Notes: a model not told the origin generated them from the letters alone. A DNA stretch of 64,000 bases from an uncultured Lachnospiraceae bacterium (GCA_900551895.1 URXX01000008.1:1-64000), one strand, 5' to 3'; shown: positions 16,114 through 24,908, counted from the stretch's first letter. Made by a program: numbers and translations.

Positions 16114-16410
16114 ATGGAAGAAAAAGTATTAGAAAGTCTTTTAAAAAGGCAGGGAATGCCTAATGGAGTTATTTTAAAAGAAATGATAGCAGATTGTGGG
16201 CAGGATTTGAAAGATATGTTGCACATTGATACATTGACAGAAGAACACAATTCTATTTTAAAAGACCTTGTTTTGATTAGGATAAATCATGATTGTGCGG
16301 AGGGAATTGCATCAGAAAGTCATAGTGGAAATGCAACCACTTATTTAGATGATCTTCCAAAATCATTAAGAAGAAAGATAAACAGTAAACGGAGACTGCC
16401 GAGAAGGTGA
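16114..16410 (+). CDS. head-tail connector, gp6-like
   Basis: ATG at 16114 is spaced 6 bp from AAGGTG; GTG at 16105 is in frame. The 98 residues are helical with an acidic middle (KDLVLIRINHDCAEGIASES) and a basic tail rich in Arg/Lys. Size, order and helical content fit the adaptor (HK97 gp6/SPP1 gp15-like) that joins the portal. Sequence-level identity to the family is not certain. Confidence 0.6.
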   Translation: MEEKVLESLLKRQGMPNGVILKEMIADCGQDLKDMLHIDTLTEEHNSILKDLVLIRINHDCAEGIASESHSGNATTYLDDLPKSLRRKINSKRRLPRR

Positions 16411-16414
16411 GAAT

Positions 16415-16729
16415 ATGTCAGTAAATAGAGATATGAAACTGTATGAAGTGTGGGAAAAAACAAAAGAAAAAACGCCGTCAGGGGCGGATAAAATCGGTTG
16501 GAAGAAGACGAGAGATACTTTAATAACCGTTTATAAAAAGAATGATATGTTAAAAACAGGCAGTGTCAAGTATAACGAGGCTACCCATACAGGATTAACG
16601 AAGGATAAGGCATTTAAAGCCGGAAAACATCAGTTAAGACGAAAAGAAAAGGTATATGACATCACCGAGGTAAATCCTGACGGCAGGCTAACAGTTTTGC
16701 TTTTGAAAGAGGTGGACACAGATGCTTGA
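16415..16729 (+). CDS. head closure protein (stopper)
   Basis: The 104-residue protein begins with MKLYEVWEKTKEKTPSGADK and holds beta strands such as VYKKNDMLKTGSVKYNEATH and KVYDITEVNPDGRLTVLLLK. This beta-rich pattern and its place after the adaptor match head-tail joining (SPP1 gp16-like) proteins that close the portal after packaging. It overlaps the next gene by 8 bp. Confidence 0.65.
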   Translation: MSVNRDMKLYEVWEKTKEKTPSGADKIGWKKTRDTLITVYKKNDMLKTGSVKYNEATHTGLTKDKAFKAGKHQLRRKEKVYDITEVNPDGRLTVLLLKEVDTDA

Positions 16730-17138
16730 TAACAGTGAGTTTGTAAAAAGTGTTGAAAGGGCAAAAGAGGGCATTTTATCTATAATTGCGGATAATATGC
16801 AGGAAGCCTGCTTAAACGTAGAAAGGACGGCAAAACAGAACTGTCCAAAGGATTTAGGGATATTGGCTGCCTCTATTACAAGCGAGATGGAGCAGACACC
16901 TACAGAGATTGTAGGGAGAATAGGAAGTAATATGGAATACGCTCCATACGTTCACAACGGGACTGGGATTTATGCAAAAGACGGAAACGGCAGAAAGAAA
17001 CCGTGGGGGTATGAAGTGAAAGCGGGAAAATGCAAGGGTTTTCACTGGACACGCGGACAGAAACCGCAGCCGTTTCTTGAAAATGCAAAACTATCAAATA
17101 AGGGGCTGATAGAAAGGACGTTGGGTAAAAATATATGA
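16722..17138 (+). CDS. HK97 gp10-like tail connector
   Basis: The 138-residue protein matches the HK97-gp10 family: helical N-terminus, then TAKQNCPKDLGILAASIT, GRIGSNMEYAPYVHNGTG and a C-terminal GFHWTRGQKPQPFLENA. It acts at the neck or tail completion step. GTGG-type ribosome site and overlap with its neighbours on both sides mark it as part of the connector operon. Confidence 0.85.
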   Translation: MLDNSEFVKSVERAKEGILSIIADNMQEACLNVERTAKQNCPKDLGILAASITSEMEQTPTEIVGRIGSNMEYAPYVHNGTGIYAKDGNGRKKPWGYEVKAGKCKGFHWTRGQKPQPFLENAKLSNKGLIERTLGKNI

Positions 17139-17515
17139 TTCATGTAGATATTAAAAATTATCTTGAAGAGAATATTCCCAAATTGAAAGGACGCATATTC
17201 CCGATAATGACTACGGATATATCTCAAATATGTGTCACATACAACGTAACAGATATAAGTGCAGGTCATGTAAATCAAAGTCAAATGACATTCACGATAA
17301 TCAGTGAGGATTTTGACGAAGGCGTTGAGATGCAGGAAAGAATAAAAGAGGTTCTTGCAATGGAAGAAGATGAACCGTATAGAGTTTACGGGGAAAGTAA
17401 GTTTCATACAAGCCTGTCAGCAGGAGGTGGAAATTTATTTAACGAAGGTCCGCAAAGGTGGGAAATAAGTAGTATTTATATTATAGATTGGAGGAAAACA
17501 CATGTCAAAGACTAG
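17135..17515 (+). CDS. tail terminator/completion protein
   Basis: The 126-residue protein starts at an ATGA overlap. It has an alpha/beta pattern (MIHVDIKNYLEENIPKLKGR; SQMTFTIISEDFDEGVEM) and ends with strand-rich WEISSIYIIDW. Place and size fit the tail terminator that caps the tail tube. It overlaps the tail tube start by 14 bp. Confidence 0.65.
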   Translation: MIHVDIKNYLEENIPKLKGRIFPIMTTDISQICVTYNVTDISAGHVNQSQMTFTIISEDFDEGVEMQERIKEVLAMEEDEPYRVYGESKFHTSLSAGGGNLFNEGPQRWEISSIYIIDWRKTHVKD

Positions 17516-17930
17516 AGTAGCAGAAAAACATGATAAGGATGAAATCATCTTAGGTGCAGGAGAGGTATTTGTTTACGAGTTTGATGGTGGAGAAATACCT
17601 GAAAATAACGTTATTGAAACGGAGGAACATAATGTAGGACATTGTTCAGGTGGATTTACGATTGATTATAAGCCAACCAGTTATGAGGTTTTAAATCAAT
17701 ACGAAAAAACCATAAAGAAATTTATCACAAAAGAAGAAATTTCGGCAAAAACAGGAGTCATTTCTTGGGCATTGGAGAAACTTTCTCTTTTGTCTACAGC
17801 GGAATATACAGTTGATAAAGTGAAAAAGACAAGAAAGTTACTTTTTACGGGAAAAGGAAAGTCAATCAAAACAGTTTTGTTGCGTTTTGTACACACAAAG
17901 GAAAACGGAAAGAAAATTCGTTTTAAATAA
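17502..17930 (+). pseudogene. tail tube protein, C-terminus lost
   Basis: The first 140 residues match the clostridial siphovirus tail tube family: DEIILGAGEVFVYEFDGG, GHCSGGFTIDYKPTSYEV, KTGVISWALEKLSLLSTA and VLLRFVHTKENGKKIRF. Family members go on for roughly 40 more residues after this point. Here the frame ends one codon later, and the next DNA reads as part of a distal tail protein. The C-terminus was therefore lost in a deletion, and the product is unlikely to make tubes. Confidence 0.7.
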
Positions 17931-18250
17931 GCAAGGAAAAATCCATTTTAACGGACAATATGTACTCTGTACTTTGGTAGGCAGTGTAAAAAAGGATTGG
18001 TGCATGGGAGTAGATTTTCAACTCAATTATCTACGGTTTGTTGTAGTAAAGCCATTTTGGATAAAAGAAACAGAGTATCATTTTAAAACTGCATCGATAA
18101 CATCAACGGGGAATAAGCAATATCCTTACAAATACCCATATCGATACGCAAACGGAATGAAAGATTCCTTTGTAATAAATGAACATATCGCATCGGTACA
18201 TTTTAAACTCCGTATATATGGACCTTGTGCAAATCCGTTTGTAGTAAAAG
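17931..18250 (+). pseudogene. distal tail protein (Dit) fragment
   Basis: In the frame open from 17887 to 18267, the part after the junction reads LNKQGKIHFNGQYVLC, then LRFVVVKPFWIKETEYHF, YPYKYPYRYANG and LRIYGPCANPFVVKG. These are the middle-domain hallmarks of siphovirus Dit proteins. The N-terminal domain (about 80-100 residues) and the C-terminal galectin-like part are missing. Dit forms the hub at the tail tip, so this fragment cannot work as such. There is no ribosome site for it. Confidence 0.7.
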
Positions 18251-18970
18251 GTTGTAGAGCCTCCTGAGAATGAGGATCACCTAATTCTAAACGGAGAACT
18301 AAATGATGCTATTCGCGAACTTATAGGGGACGGATTTGATAATCTGTTTGTTGTACCAAAGATAAATACAGGCGTGGTGTTAAAAAATTGGCAAGTTGAC
18401 AGATATGTAACACTGTACGATGCAATAATGAAGTTTTTGAATGCAAACGGATACAGACTGCAGATAGAAAGTAAAAAAGACGGAACAGATTTTGGATATG
18501 TAAGCATACAGGCTGTTCCAGTAAAGGATTATTCAGACACGGTAAGATACGACCAAGACTGCCACGTTGATTTTAATATCAGAGATTATAGAAGAGGCAT
18601 AAATCACCTTGTCTGTGCAGGAGAGGGACAAAATGAAGAGCGTGTTGTTCTACATTTGTATGTACAGGAAGACGGCAGTGTAGGAAAAACGAAGTATTAT
18701 GCAGGTTTATTAGAGCGAACGGCGGTCTATAATTTTTCTAGTGCAGATATGGTTCAATTGGAAGAAGACGGTACGAAACGTTTAAAAGAACTGCAGAACT
18801 ACAAAAGTATTGATGTAACTGTAGAAGACATGGAATTAGAATTAGGAGATATTATCGGTGGAAGGGAACAGGTGACAGGAACAGAAATCAAAAAGCCGAT
18901 AGTCCGAAAGATTTTAAAAATCAAAGACGGAAAAGCAGAAGTTGAATATAAAGTAAAAGGAGATGAATGA
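18251..18970 (+). pseudogene. Gp37-like tail protein, N-terminus lost
   Basis: The frame is open from 18248 to 18970, with no start codon at its left end; the first in-frame GTG is 18374. It reads EPPENEDHLILNGELNDAIR, then VVPKINTGVVLKNWQVDRYV and VRYDQDCHVDFNIRDYRRG, similar to the C-terminal two thirds of the Siphovirus ReqiPepy6 Gp37-like tail family. The N-terminal 100 or so residues are gone and the frame differs from the adjoining Dit fragment, so this is a second deletion joint. Confidence 0.65.
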
Positions 18971-19848
18971 GAATGGGATTTAAACCGCTTACATATAAAA
19001 ACGCTCCGGGAGAAGAACCACACATAACTCCGGAAGATGATGCAGCTATTTACGAAAGTATAGTAGGTACGGATGGTGTGTTTACAGTTGGAGAACGGTT
19101 TAAAGCAACTGTGATTAGTAATAATAAAGTTCGCATCGGAAACGGTGTATTGAACGTAGGGGGGCATATGGGACGTACTACATACGGAGATTATGTGGAC
19201 GTGACAATCGAAAATGGAGTGAGCGAACAAAACAGAAACGATTTGATTATAGCAAGGTTTGTTATCGGAGATACAGATACTTACGAACTGGACGTGAAAA
19301 AAGGTGTTTCAGGAAAAGAAGCAGTAGACCCTGAACTTGTGCAGGAAGATTTGTACAATGGTGGGAAAACAAGGGAATATCCACTGTATAGAGTTAAGAT
19401 AGAGGGATTAAGTATCGTGAAAGTGGAGCAGATGTTTGAAATAAGACCGACTATCCCTATGCTAAATAAGTATTTGTTTGATATACTTAGAAACAGTATT
19501 TTAAAACCAATAGAAAAATCTTTCATAATGCCTTATCAAAACCGTTGCAAAATAACTAGTGAAGCTGTTTATGCTTCGAACATAGAAGTAGATTTTAAAA
19601 TTGATTTAACAATGCAATACACTATAAATGTTGCAAATGAACAAATAGTTGCAGTTATAACTGATGATAGATATAAACCTAAAACAATAAAACAATTTCC
19701 TATTATAGAGTATGCATACGCTTCTTTGAGTACATTGTTAGTTTATCCAAATGGAAATATAAGTATATATATACCTAAAGGCGGTGCGATTCAAAATGGT
19801 TTTGCAAATAATCAACAACTCAGTTTTAGAGGAAGTTACCCTATTTAA
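18967..19848 (+). CDS. phage tail/baseplate structural protein
   Basis: The 293-residue protein starts at an ATGA overlap with AAAGGAG upstream. The N-terminal 170 residues (MGFKPLTYKNAPGEEPHITP, FTVGERFKATVISNNKVRIG, YELDVKKGVSG) are a baseplate-associated domain common in clostridial phages. The C-terminal 110 residues differ in style (AT-rich, strand-rich, VYPNGNISIYIPKGG) and probably form the outer receptor-facing part. Appears intact; followed by a terminator. Confidence 0.65.
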   Translation: MRMGFKPLTYKNAPGEEPHITPEDDAAIYESIVGTDGVFTVGERFKATVISNNKVRIGNGVLNVGGHMGRTTYGDYVDVTIENGVSEQNRNDLIIARFVIGDTDTYELDVKKGVSGKEAVDPELVQEDLYNGGKTREYPLYRVKIEGLSIVKVEQMFEIRPTIPMLNKYLFDILRNSILKPIEKSFIMPYQNRCKITSEAVYASNIEVDFKIDLTMQYTINVANEQIVAVITDDRYKPKTIKQFPIIEYAYASLSTLLVYPNGNISIYIPKGGAIQNGFANNQQLSFRGSYPI

Positions 19849-19862
19849 AGATACTATTAACA

Positions 19863-19888
19863 AAGACCTTCACAGGTCTTATTTTTTT
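19863..19888 (+). terminator. terminator
   Basis: AAGACCT and AGGTCTT pair around TCAC and are followed by A and seven T. It separates the baseplate protein gene from the next tail gene. Confidence 0.85.
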
Positions 19889-19914
19889 ACGCCATTTGGC
19901 AGAAAGGAGAAAGC

Positions 19915-20319
19915 ATGATACTAAAATTTAACGATGCCACAGAACTGCAGATACAGTCTGCAGAACCTGTTGGTCAAGGTCTTAGAGTCCTTGTAATTGG
20001 AACAACACCCGAGCAGTTAAGAACACTGTTTTCTGATGAAAAGAAAACAAAAATAATGAAAGTAGAAGAGCGTGGTCAAACATTAGCCATGTACGAAAAT
20101 TACACAGAGTATGACCATACCGAAGAGTATCCTGGCCAGATTTATGGAATTGTGATGAACCAAGTGGGAAAGAGTCTTGAAGAACGGTTACAGGAGAAAG
20201 ACGAACAGATACATAACTTGACGGAAGAACTGAAAAATGCGAACGCACAGATAACCGATTTACAGTTGGCCATGTGCGAACTCTACGAGGGAATGGGCGT
20301 AAGCGCTAAAAGCAAATAA
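19915..20319 (+). CDS. phage tail-associated protein of unknown role
   Basis: The 134-residue protein opens MILKFNDATELQIQSAEPVG and continues TTPEQLRTLFSDEKKTK, a widespread small protein of clostridial siphovirus tail regions. A C-terminal coiled coil (LEERLQEKDEQIHNLTEEL) suggests oligomerisation. AAAGGAGAAAG is the ribosome site. No defined function. Confidence 0.6.
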   Translation: MILKFNDATELQIQSAEPVGQGLRVLVIGTTPEQLRTLFSDEKKTKIMKVEERGQTLAMYENYTEYDHTEEYPGQIYGIVMNQVGKSLEERLQEKDEQIHNLTEELKNANAQITDLQLAMCELYEGMGVSAKSK

Positions 20320-20350
20320 AATAATGCTACATCGAAGGGAGGTGGAAGAT

Positions 20351-20464
20351 ATGGCAGTAGTATACGCAACACTTATCCTGAAAGGGAAAAAGAGATTAGA
20401 AGACGTACCCGAGCGAATCAGGGAAGAAGTAAAAGCAGTACTAAAAGACTTGGAAGTGCAATAG
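20351..20464 (+). CDS. CD1375-like small phage protein
   Basis: The 37-residue product (MAVVYATLILKGKKRLEDVP...) has the opening and length of the CD1375 family of tail-region micro-proteins. GGGAGGTGG lies 6 bp before the ATG. These occur between tail fibre genes in clostridial phages; role unknown. Confidence 0.65.
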   Translation: MAVVYATLILKGKKRLEDVPERIREEVKAVLKDLEVQ

Positions 20465-20477
20465 TCGAGGTGAAAGA

Positions 20478-21614
20478 ATGATTATATTAGATTACAACAC
20501 AAAAGAAACTGTCGAAGAACTGTGGCAATATGACTATGGAGAAACGCTTCGCATTCAGGGCGGAAATCTACAAAAAGCACAAGAGGTGCATTTTTCTTTA
20601 AACGGAACAGGCGGAACTACCGTAACACGTATCGGTGTAACAAAAGACGGAGTGACGGACGTAGTGATTCCCGACTCCATGCTAGAAAATAACGACAGTG
20701 AAATAGACTATCTGATTTATGTGTTTCTCTACAACAGAGATAGCACATCGGGAGAGACAACGAAGAGATTTGTATTAAACGTACGGTCTCGTCCCAAACC
20801 CGAGCATACAGGAGGTACGGACGGAAATGCTTTTGGGGAAGTTGTAGAAGAAGTTAGAAAATCTGCCGAACGTGCAGAAGCAGCGGAGACAAAAGCGAAA
20901 GAGTACGAAACGCAAACAAAGGCAGATGCAGCACAGACGGCTCTTGACAGAGAGAAAGTAAAAGAGATGGTCGATACCGTTTCGAATATTTCTGAGCAGG
21001 TAGAAACTGTAAAAAACTACGCAGCACAAGCACAGGAAGCATCCACCAATGCTTTACAAGCGCAAGCAGGGGCGGAAACCGCAGAGGGAATGGCAGAGCA
21101 ACACGCTTTAGAAGTTGCGGGGAATAAGGCGGAAGTCGAACGTATGACTACACAGGTAAGAGAAGATAAGACATCTGTAGAGCAAAAGGTGCAAAACTTT
21201 AATGGTACAGCTGCGGAACAGATAAGCGCAGTTCGGCAAACGGGAATCCAAGAAACAAAGAAAGTTACGGACGAGGGAGAAAAGCAAGTTAAGGCAGTAG
21301 CGGAAAAAGGGCAACAGATTCTTGATTCTATTACAGAAGTGCAAGTGAATAACCCGTCTACTACTTACGAACTGCAACCCAATATACAGGTGGTTTGGGG
21401 AGAGGTTACAGAACTAAACCTAACACTCGCACCCGAAAAACAGAATGCAATTAACATATATCCATTTTGGTTTACAAGCGGTGCTACACCTACGAAAGTT
21501 ACACTTCCGGTTGGAATTATCTTAGACGGTTTTGTCACGAAAGCAAATAAAAAATATTGCTGTCAAATTGAGCAAAATGTATTGTTTTGGAAAGAATTTG
21601 AGGTGGTAGCGTGA
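20478..21614 (+). CDS. upper baseplate/tail fibre protein with long coiled coil
   Basis: The 378-residue protein has three parts. Residues 1-110 form a beta domain like BppU N-terminal domains (MIILDYNTKETVEELWQYDY, IDYLIYVFLYNRDSTSGE). Residues about 120-285 are a long coiled coil (SAERAEAAETKAKEYETQTK). Residues 290-378 form a strand-rich tip. It would attach fibres to the baseplate as a trimer. The stop overlaps the next gene by 4 bp. Confidence 0.75.
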   Translation: MIILDYNTKETVEELWQYDYGETLRIQGGNLQKAQEVHFSLNGTGGTTVTRIGVTKDGVTDVVIPDSMLENNDSEIDYLIYVFLYNRDSTSGETTKRFVLNVRSRPKPEHTGGTDGNAFGEVVEEVRKSAERAEAAETKAKEYETQTKADAAQTALDREKVKEMVDTVSNISEQVETVKNYAAQAQEASTNALQAQAGAETAEGMAEQHALEVAGNKAEVERMTTQVREDKTSVEQKVQNFNGTAAEQISAVRQTGIQETKKVTDEGEKQVKAVAEKGQQILDSITEVQVNNPSTTYELQPNIQVVWGEVTELNLTLAPEKQNAINIYPFWFTSGATPTKVTLPVGIILDGFVTKANKKYCCQIEQNVLFWKEFEVVA

Positions 21615-22795
21615 TATTTTTAAAACGCAGGGCATTAATGACAAGATTTAGTTTTAATTACAAAACCGCAAGCGGAGTTGGAAGTCTAGTTTTAGAAAAA
21701 TGTGCAGAAACATTTTTTAAGAAATTTAAGTTATTAGGAAATAGTGTGCAACAGGAAACGCCAAGTCCAGAATTTCCGCAAGAAATAAAGAATGTTGGAA
21801 AATGGAATGAAGAGAAACAAAAGTATGAGGTTGATGTACAAGTTACTGGGAAGAATTTACTCAATTTAAAGAAATGCAATTTAACACATTTTCCAGGGAG
21901 CAATCAAAAGGGTGAAATAAATGATGATAAAATCATTTTAAAAGGGACAAGATATTCACAGTTTAAAGTTAAAGTTGAAAAAGGGAAAAAATACACATTA
22001 ACTGCAAAAATTCAAAGTGGAAATAATCCAAACATTCAATGTTGGTCGAGTTATTCAGAAGATAGTTCAAATTTTAATGATTTTGGAAGAAGTTATGGGT
22101 CAATAATTCAAAACGGTTTAAAAGAAATAACATTTACAAGTGAAACAGATTATCTGTGTTTATATTTCTATCCAGGTAGTGAAAACGAATTTGTGACATA
22201 CTACGAACTTATGATATGCGAACAAAATTTGTATGATAAAATTTACGAACCATACAGAGAACCACAAACTGTCAAACTCTCTTTAGACCAACAATTGCGA
22301 GGAATTGGAAAACGAAAAGACGAAGTGACAAAAAACGGTGTTGTGAGAAGGGTGTACGAACAAAACATAAAAAAAGAACAAGTTTCCATGAATGAATACA
22401 ACTGGATAACTAAAATATTCAGATGTTATATAACGAATGAGAAAAAATTAGATAGTTCAGAAAATTACATTCTGATGTCAAATATATCAAAAAAATTCAA
22501 TATTTACAGAGGGAACAATGTAATCTATTGGGTTATCTCTGAGGAAGACATTAAAAGCATTGGTGTGACCGAAAAAGATAGCAGGGAAATGGCGTTTGAA
22601 AAAATTAAAACTTTCGTTAATAACAATAATATAGTTGTACAGTATCCGCTTGAAGAATCAATCACAGAACTTCTTTCGGAAGAAAGTAAAAAGGCTTTAG
22701 AAAGCCTACACACAAACGAGAGTACTACTGTGATAGCGGTAGACGGTGGAGAAGTAGAAGCAAAAATTGAAGTAGAATATGCAGTAAAGGAGTGA
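21611..22795 (+). CDS. tail fibre/receptor-binding protein
   Basis: The 394-residue protein includes LLGNSVQQETPSPEFPQEI, a motif recurrent in clostridial phage fibre proteins, then VTGKNLLNL, a carbohydrate-binding-like jelly-roll segment (KIILKGTRYSQFKVKVEKGK; LCLYFYPGS), and YPLEESITELLSEE near the end. It most likely contacts the bacterial surface. Overlaps the preceding fibre gene. The region is AT-rich. Confidence 0.7.
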   Translation: MIFLKRRALMTRFSFNYKTASGVGSLVLEKCAETFFKKFKLLGNSVQQETPSPEFPQEIKNVGKWNEEKQKYEVDVQVTGKNLLNLKKCNLTHFPGSNQKGEINDDKIILKGTRYSQFKVKVEKGKKYTLTAKIQSGNNPNIQCWSSYSEDSSNFNDFGRSYGSIIQNGLKEITFTSETDYLCLYFYPGSENEFVTYYELMICEQNLYDKIYEPYREPQTVKLSLDQQLRGIGKRKDEVTKNGVVRRVYEQNIKKEQVSMNEYNWITKIFRCYITNEKKLDSSENYILMSNISKKFNIYRGNNVIYWVISEEDIKSIGVTEKDSREMAFEKIKTFVNNNNIVVQYPLEESITELLSEESKKALESLHTNESTTVIAVDGGEVEAKIEVEYAVKE

Positions 22796-22799
22796 TAAC

Positions 22800-23156
22800 T
22801 TGAATAAAAAATTCGGAAAATTAGAACTAGACGTACTTACTTATGCACCGTCTGTACTTATTGTAAAAGACAAGCAAATCATATCCCCAAACGAAGAAGA
22901 TTATCTTGCGAATGGTTATCTGCCGATAGTACTAGGAATCGACTTAGAACATAAAGAGGGATTTGAGATTGTAACATCTTACAGAATTGTAGAAGCGGAC
23001 GAAGAAAGATACATAGAGCGTGTGCAAGAATACAAAGTACTACCACCGTTGCCACCACACCCACCGACTCTTGAAGAAAGGGTTGCGAGCATAGAAGGGG
23101 AAACGGAAATGCTTACAGCGTGTGTGCTAGAAATGAGTGAGTTAGTGTATGCGTAA
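22800..23156 (+). CDS. tail fibre accessory protein
   Basis: The 118-residue protein starts with TTG after AAAGGAGTGATAAC. It reads KFGKLELDVLTYAPSVLIV, a strand-rich domain, then a proline stretch (VLPPLPPHPPTLEERVASIE) and a helical end. The form (fold plus a C-terminal LEERVxSIE coiled coil) is typical of fibre assembly or accessory proteins next to receptor-binding genes. Confidence 0.55.
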   Translation: MNKKFGKLELDVLTYAPSVLIVKDKQIISPNEEDYLANGYLPIVLGIDLEHKEGFEIVTSYRIVEADEERYIERVQEYKVLPPLPPHPPTLEERVASIEGETEMLTACVLEMSELVYA

Positions 23157-23202
23157 ATTACTTATAAACTTATTATTATATTTAAACAGAAAGGATGATA
23201 TT

Positions 23203-23349
23203 ATGATGGCGATGTTATGGGCGCAACAGATTATGACACAGGAAACAGAGGAAAAAGCAAAGGAAATGTATGCAAGAGTGCCGAGATTATTAAAAGAAAA
23301 AGTAAGAAAGATTCTTATTGATTCGGGCATGGGTGAACTCGTAAAATAG
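23203..23349 (+). CDS. XkdX/CD1375-like small phage protein
   Basis: ATG at 23203 has AAGGATG 7 bp upstream and is preferred over the ATG at 23149 within the previous gene. The 48 residues end RVPRLLKEKVRKILIDSGMG, the typical ending of the small tail-region family also seen at 20351. Function unknown. A terminator follows. Confidence 0.6.
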   Translation: MMAMLWAQQIMTQETEEKAKEMYARVPRLLKEKVRKILIDSGMGELVK

Positions 23350-23374
23350 AGGTGGCAAATATGGAAATCAGAGC

Positions 23375-23399
23375 AAGACCGTAGAGGGTCTTATTTTTA
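23375..23399 (+). terminator. terminator
   Basis: AAGACC and GGTCTT pair around GTAGAG, followed by ATTTTTA. It separates fibre genes from the lysis module. Confidence 0.7.
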
Positions 23400-23428
23400 T
23401 TGCATAAAATAGTAAAGGAGACATAGGA

Positions 23429-23725
23429 TTGGAAATCGTAGCGAATATTGCAATCGCAGTAATTACGCCTATTTTGGCATATATCGTATGGCTGTTAAAG
23501 AATCAGAAAAAGGATAGAGATGCAAATAGTCAAGGAACGATGATGTTATTACGGGTACAACTTATCGAATACCATGACAAGTACATGAAATTGGGGGAAA
23601 TACCGTCATACGCTTACGAGAACTTTTGCGAAATGTACAATGCGTATCATGCACTTGGAGGAAATGGAATGGTAACGAAAATGAAACAGGAAATTGAAGA
23701 ACTACATTTAAAAAAGAAAGGATAA
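23429..23725 (+). CDS. membrane-anchored lysis-module protein
   Basis: TTG start with AAAGGAGACATAGGA upstream. Residues 1-24 form one membrane helix (VANIAIAVITPILAYIVWLL), followed by a basic, helical cytoplasmic part. Proteins of this type precede the holin in clostridial phages and may act as a holin or holin regulator. Confidence 0.55.
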   Translation: MEIVANIAIAVITPILAYIVWLLKNQKKDRDANSQGTMMLLRVQLIEYHDKYMKLGEIPSYAYENFCEMYNAYHALGGNGMVTKMKQEIEELHLKKKG

Positions 23726-23731
23726 CAAAGC

Positions 23732-24025
23732 ATGGAACAGATTATGAATTATATTAAACCGGAATTAGTAGTAGTGGCGATCGTACTTTATTTCGTGGGA
23801 ATGGGTCTGAAACAGTCACAGACAGTAAAAGATAAGTTTATTCCTATCGTGCTAGGTTGTGTAGGCATCGTTCTAGCAACAATTTATGTAATAGCCACTT
23901 GTCCGCTTGGAACAATGCAAGAAATCGCTATGGCGGTATTTACCGCAATTGTGCAGGGAATTCTTGTGGCAGGATTAAGTACATATGTAAATCAGGTTGT
24001 TAAGCAGGTAAGCAAAACAGAATAA
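23732..24025 (+). CDS. holin
   Basis: The 97-residue protein has three hydrophobic helices (LVVVAIVLYFVGMGL, FIPIVLGCVGIVLATIYVIA, AVFTAIVQGILVAGLSTYV) and a short charged tail, the usual layout of a small phage holin that opens the membrane for the amidase. The next gene in most lysis cassettes is the endolysin; here a BRO-type gene intervenes. Confidence 0.75.
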   Translation: MEQIMNYIKPELVVVAIVLYFVGMGLKQSQTVKDKFIPIVLGCVGIVLATIYVIATCPLGTMQEIAMAVFTAIVQGILVAGLSTYVNQVVKQVSKTE

Positions 24026-24046
24026 AAAGGAACCGGGTTCCTTTTT
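24024..24046 (+). terminator. terminator after holin
   Basis: AAAAAGGAACC and GGTTCCTTTTT form a long stem, ending in a T-run. It would stop holin transcripts, so the amidase downstream may need its own promoter. Confidence 0.8.
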
Positions 24047-24056
24047 GAAGTAAATG

Positions 24057-24077
24057 GAGGGCGAGAAATCGTCCTCT
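24057..24077 (+). repeat. 21-nt hairpin direct repeat, copy 1
   Basis: GAGGGCGA and TCGTCCTC pair across a GAAA tetraloop. An identical 21-nt copy lies at 24851. The two copies bracket the BRO-type gene, as if that gene was inserted with a duplicated terminator. T-run after this copy is poor (TATTTATTT). Confidence 0.85.
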
Positions 24078-24143
24078 ATTTATTTGCGAAAAAAATAGAG
24101 AAATCTACCATATTAAAAATAAAAAAGAAAGCAGGTAATGATT

Positions 24144-24842
24144 ATGAAACTAGAACTTGTTAAACATGGAGAATTTTTAGGAACAACATGCGATTTTTAT
24201 GTGGATGAAGAAAATAACATTTACATGAGCAGGACACAAATAGGTTATGCCTTACAATATAAAGATCCTGCGAATGCAATTAAGAATATCCACAATAAAA
24301 ATCATGATAGATTTGATAAATACTCTGTAGTATTAACGGGTGCTCAGTTTGAACCCCCGTTAAAGAATAATAGTAAAGCACAGAAGGTTTATATGTACAA
24401 TGAATTTGGAGTATATGCTATGTGTGCTCGATCAAGACAAAAGGTGGCAGACAACTTCAATGATTGGGTAGCAGGTGTTATATCTTCTATCAGAAAAAAA
24501 GGTTATTACATAGCCACTGAAAAAGACGAAAAATGGTTAGGTGTTCGAAATGAAGCCAAAGAGTCGAGACATTATGAAACAGACCAAATCAAATTATTTA
24601 CTGAGTATGCAAAAGAGCAGGGAAGCAAAAATGCAGATAGATATTATGTGTTATTTACAAAGTTAATAAACAGTAAGATAGGTATTCAGAGCGGGAAACG
24701 TGATGAATTGCCACAGGAAACGCTTATGGAGTTACAGTCTTTGGAAACGCTGGTTAAGATGAAAATTCGTAAACTTATGAAAGAAAAGATACCGTATAAG
24801 AAAATCTATCAAGAAGTGAAAAATATGGTAGAAGAGTTTTAA
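24144..24842 (+). CDS. BRO-N family antirepressor-like protein (moron)
   Basis: ATG at 24144 is spaced from AGGT (ATG at 24138 in frame). Residues about 1-125 form a BRO-N-type DNA-binding domain: YMSRTQIGYALQYKDPANAI, VYMYNEFGVYAMCARSRQKV, FNDWVAGVISSIRKKGYY. The rest is helical and resembles the C-terminal half of phage regulators. Such proteins switch lysis-lysogeny or are expressed from a lysogen. Position between holin and endolysin, with its own flanking terminator hairpins, marks it as a moron. Confidence 0.75.
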   Translation: MKLELVKHGEFLGTTCDFYVDEENNIYMSRTQIGYALQYKDPANAIKNIHNKNHDRFDKYSVVLTGAQFEPPLKNNSKAQKVYMYNEFGVYAMCARSRQKVADNFNDWVAGVISSIRKKGYYIATEKDEKWLGVRNEAKESRHYETDQIKLFTEYAKEQGSKNADRYYVLFTKLINSKIGIQSGKRDELPQETLMELQSLETLVKMKIRKLMKEKIPYKKIYQEVKNMVEEF

Positions 24843-24850
24843 ATGATTTA

Positions 24851-24875
24851 GAGGGCGAGAAATCGTCCTCTTTTT
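24851..24875 (+). repeat. 21-nt hairpin direct repeat, copy 2 / terminator
   Basis: This is identical over 21 nt to the copy at 24057 and is followed by TTTTT, so it should work as terminator of the BRO-type gene. Confidence 0.85.
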
Positions 24876-24908
24876 GAATATTGTAGAGAATAGAAAGGAG
24901 ATTTTATT

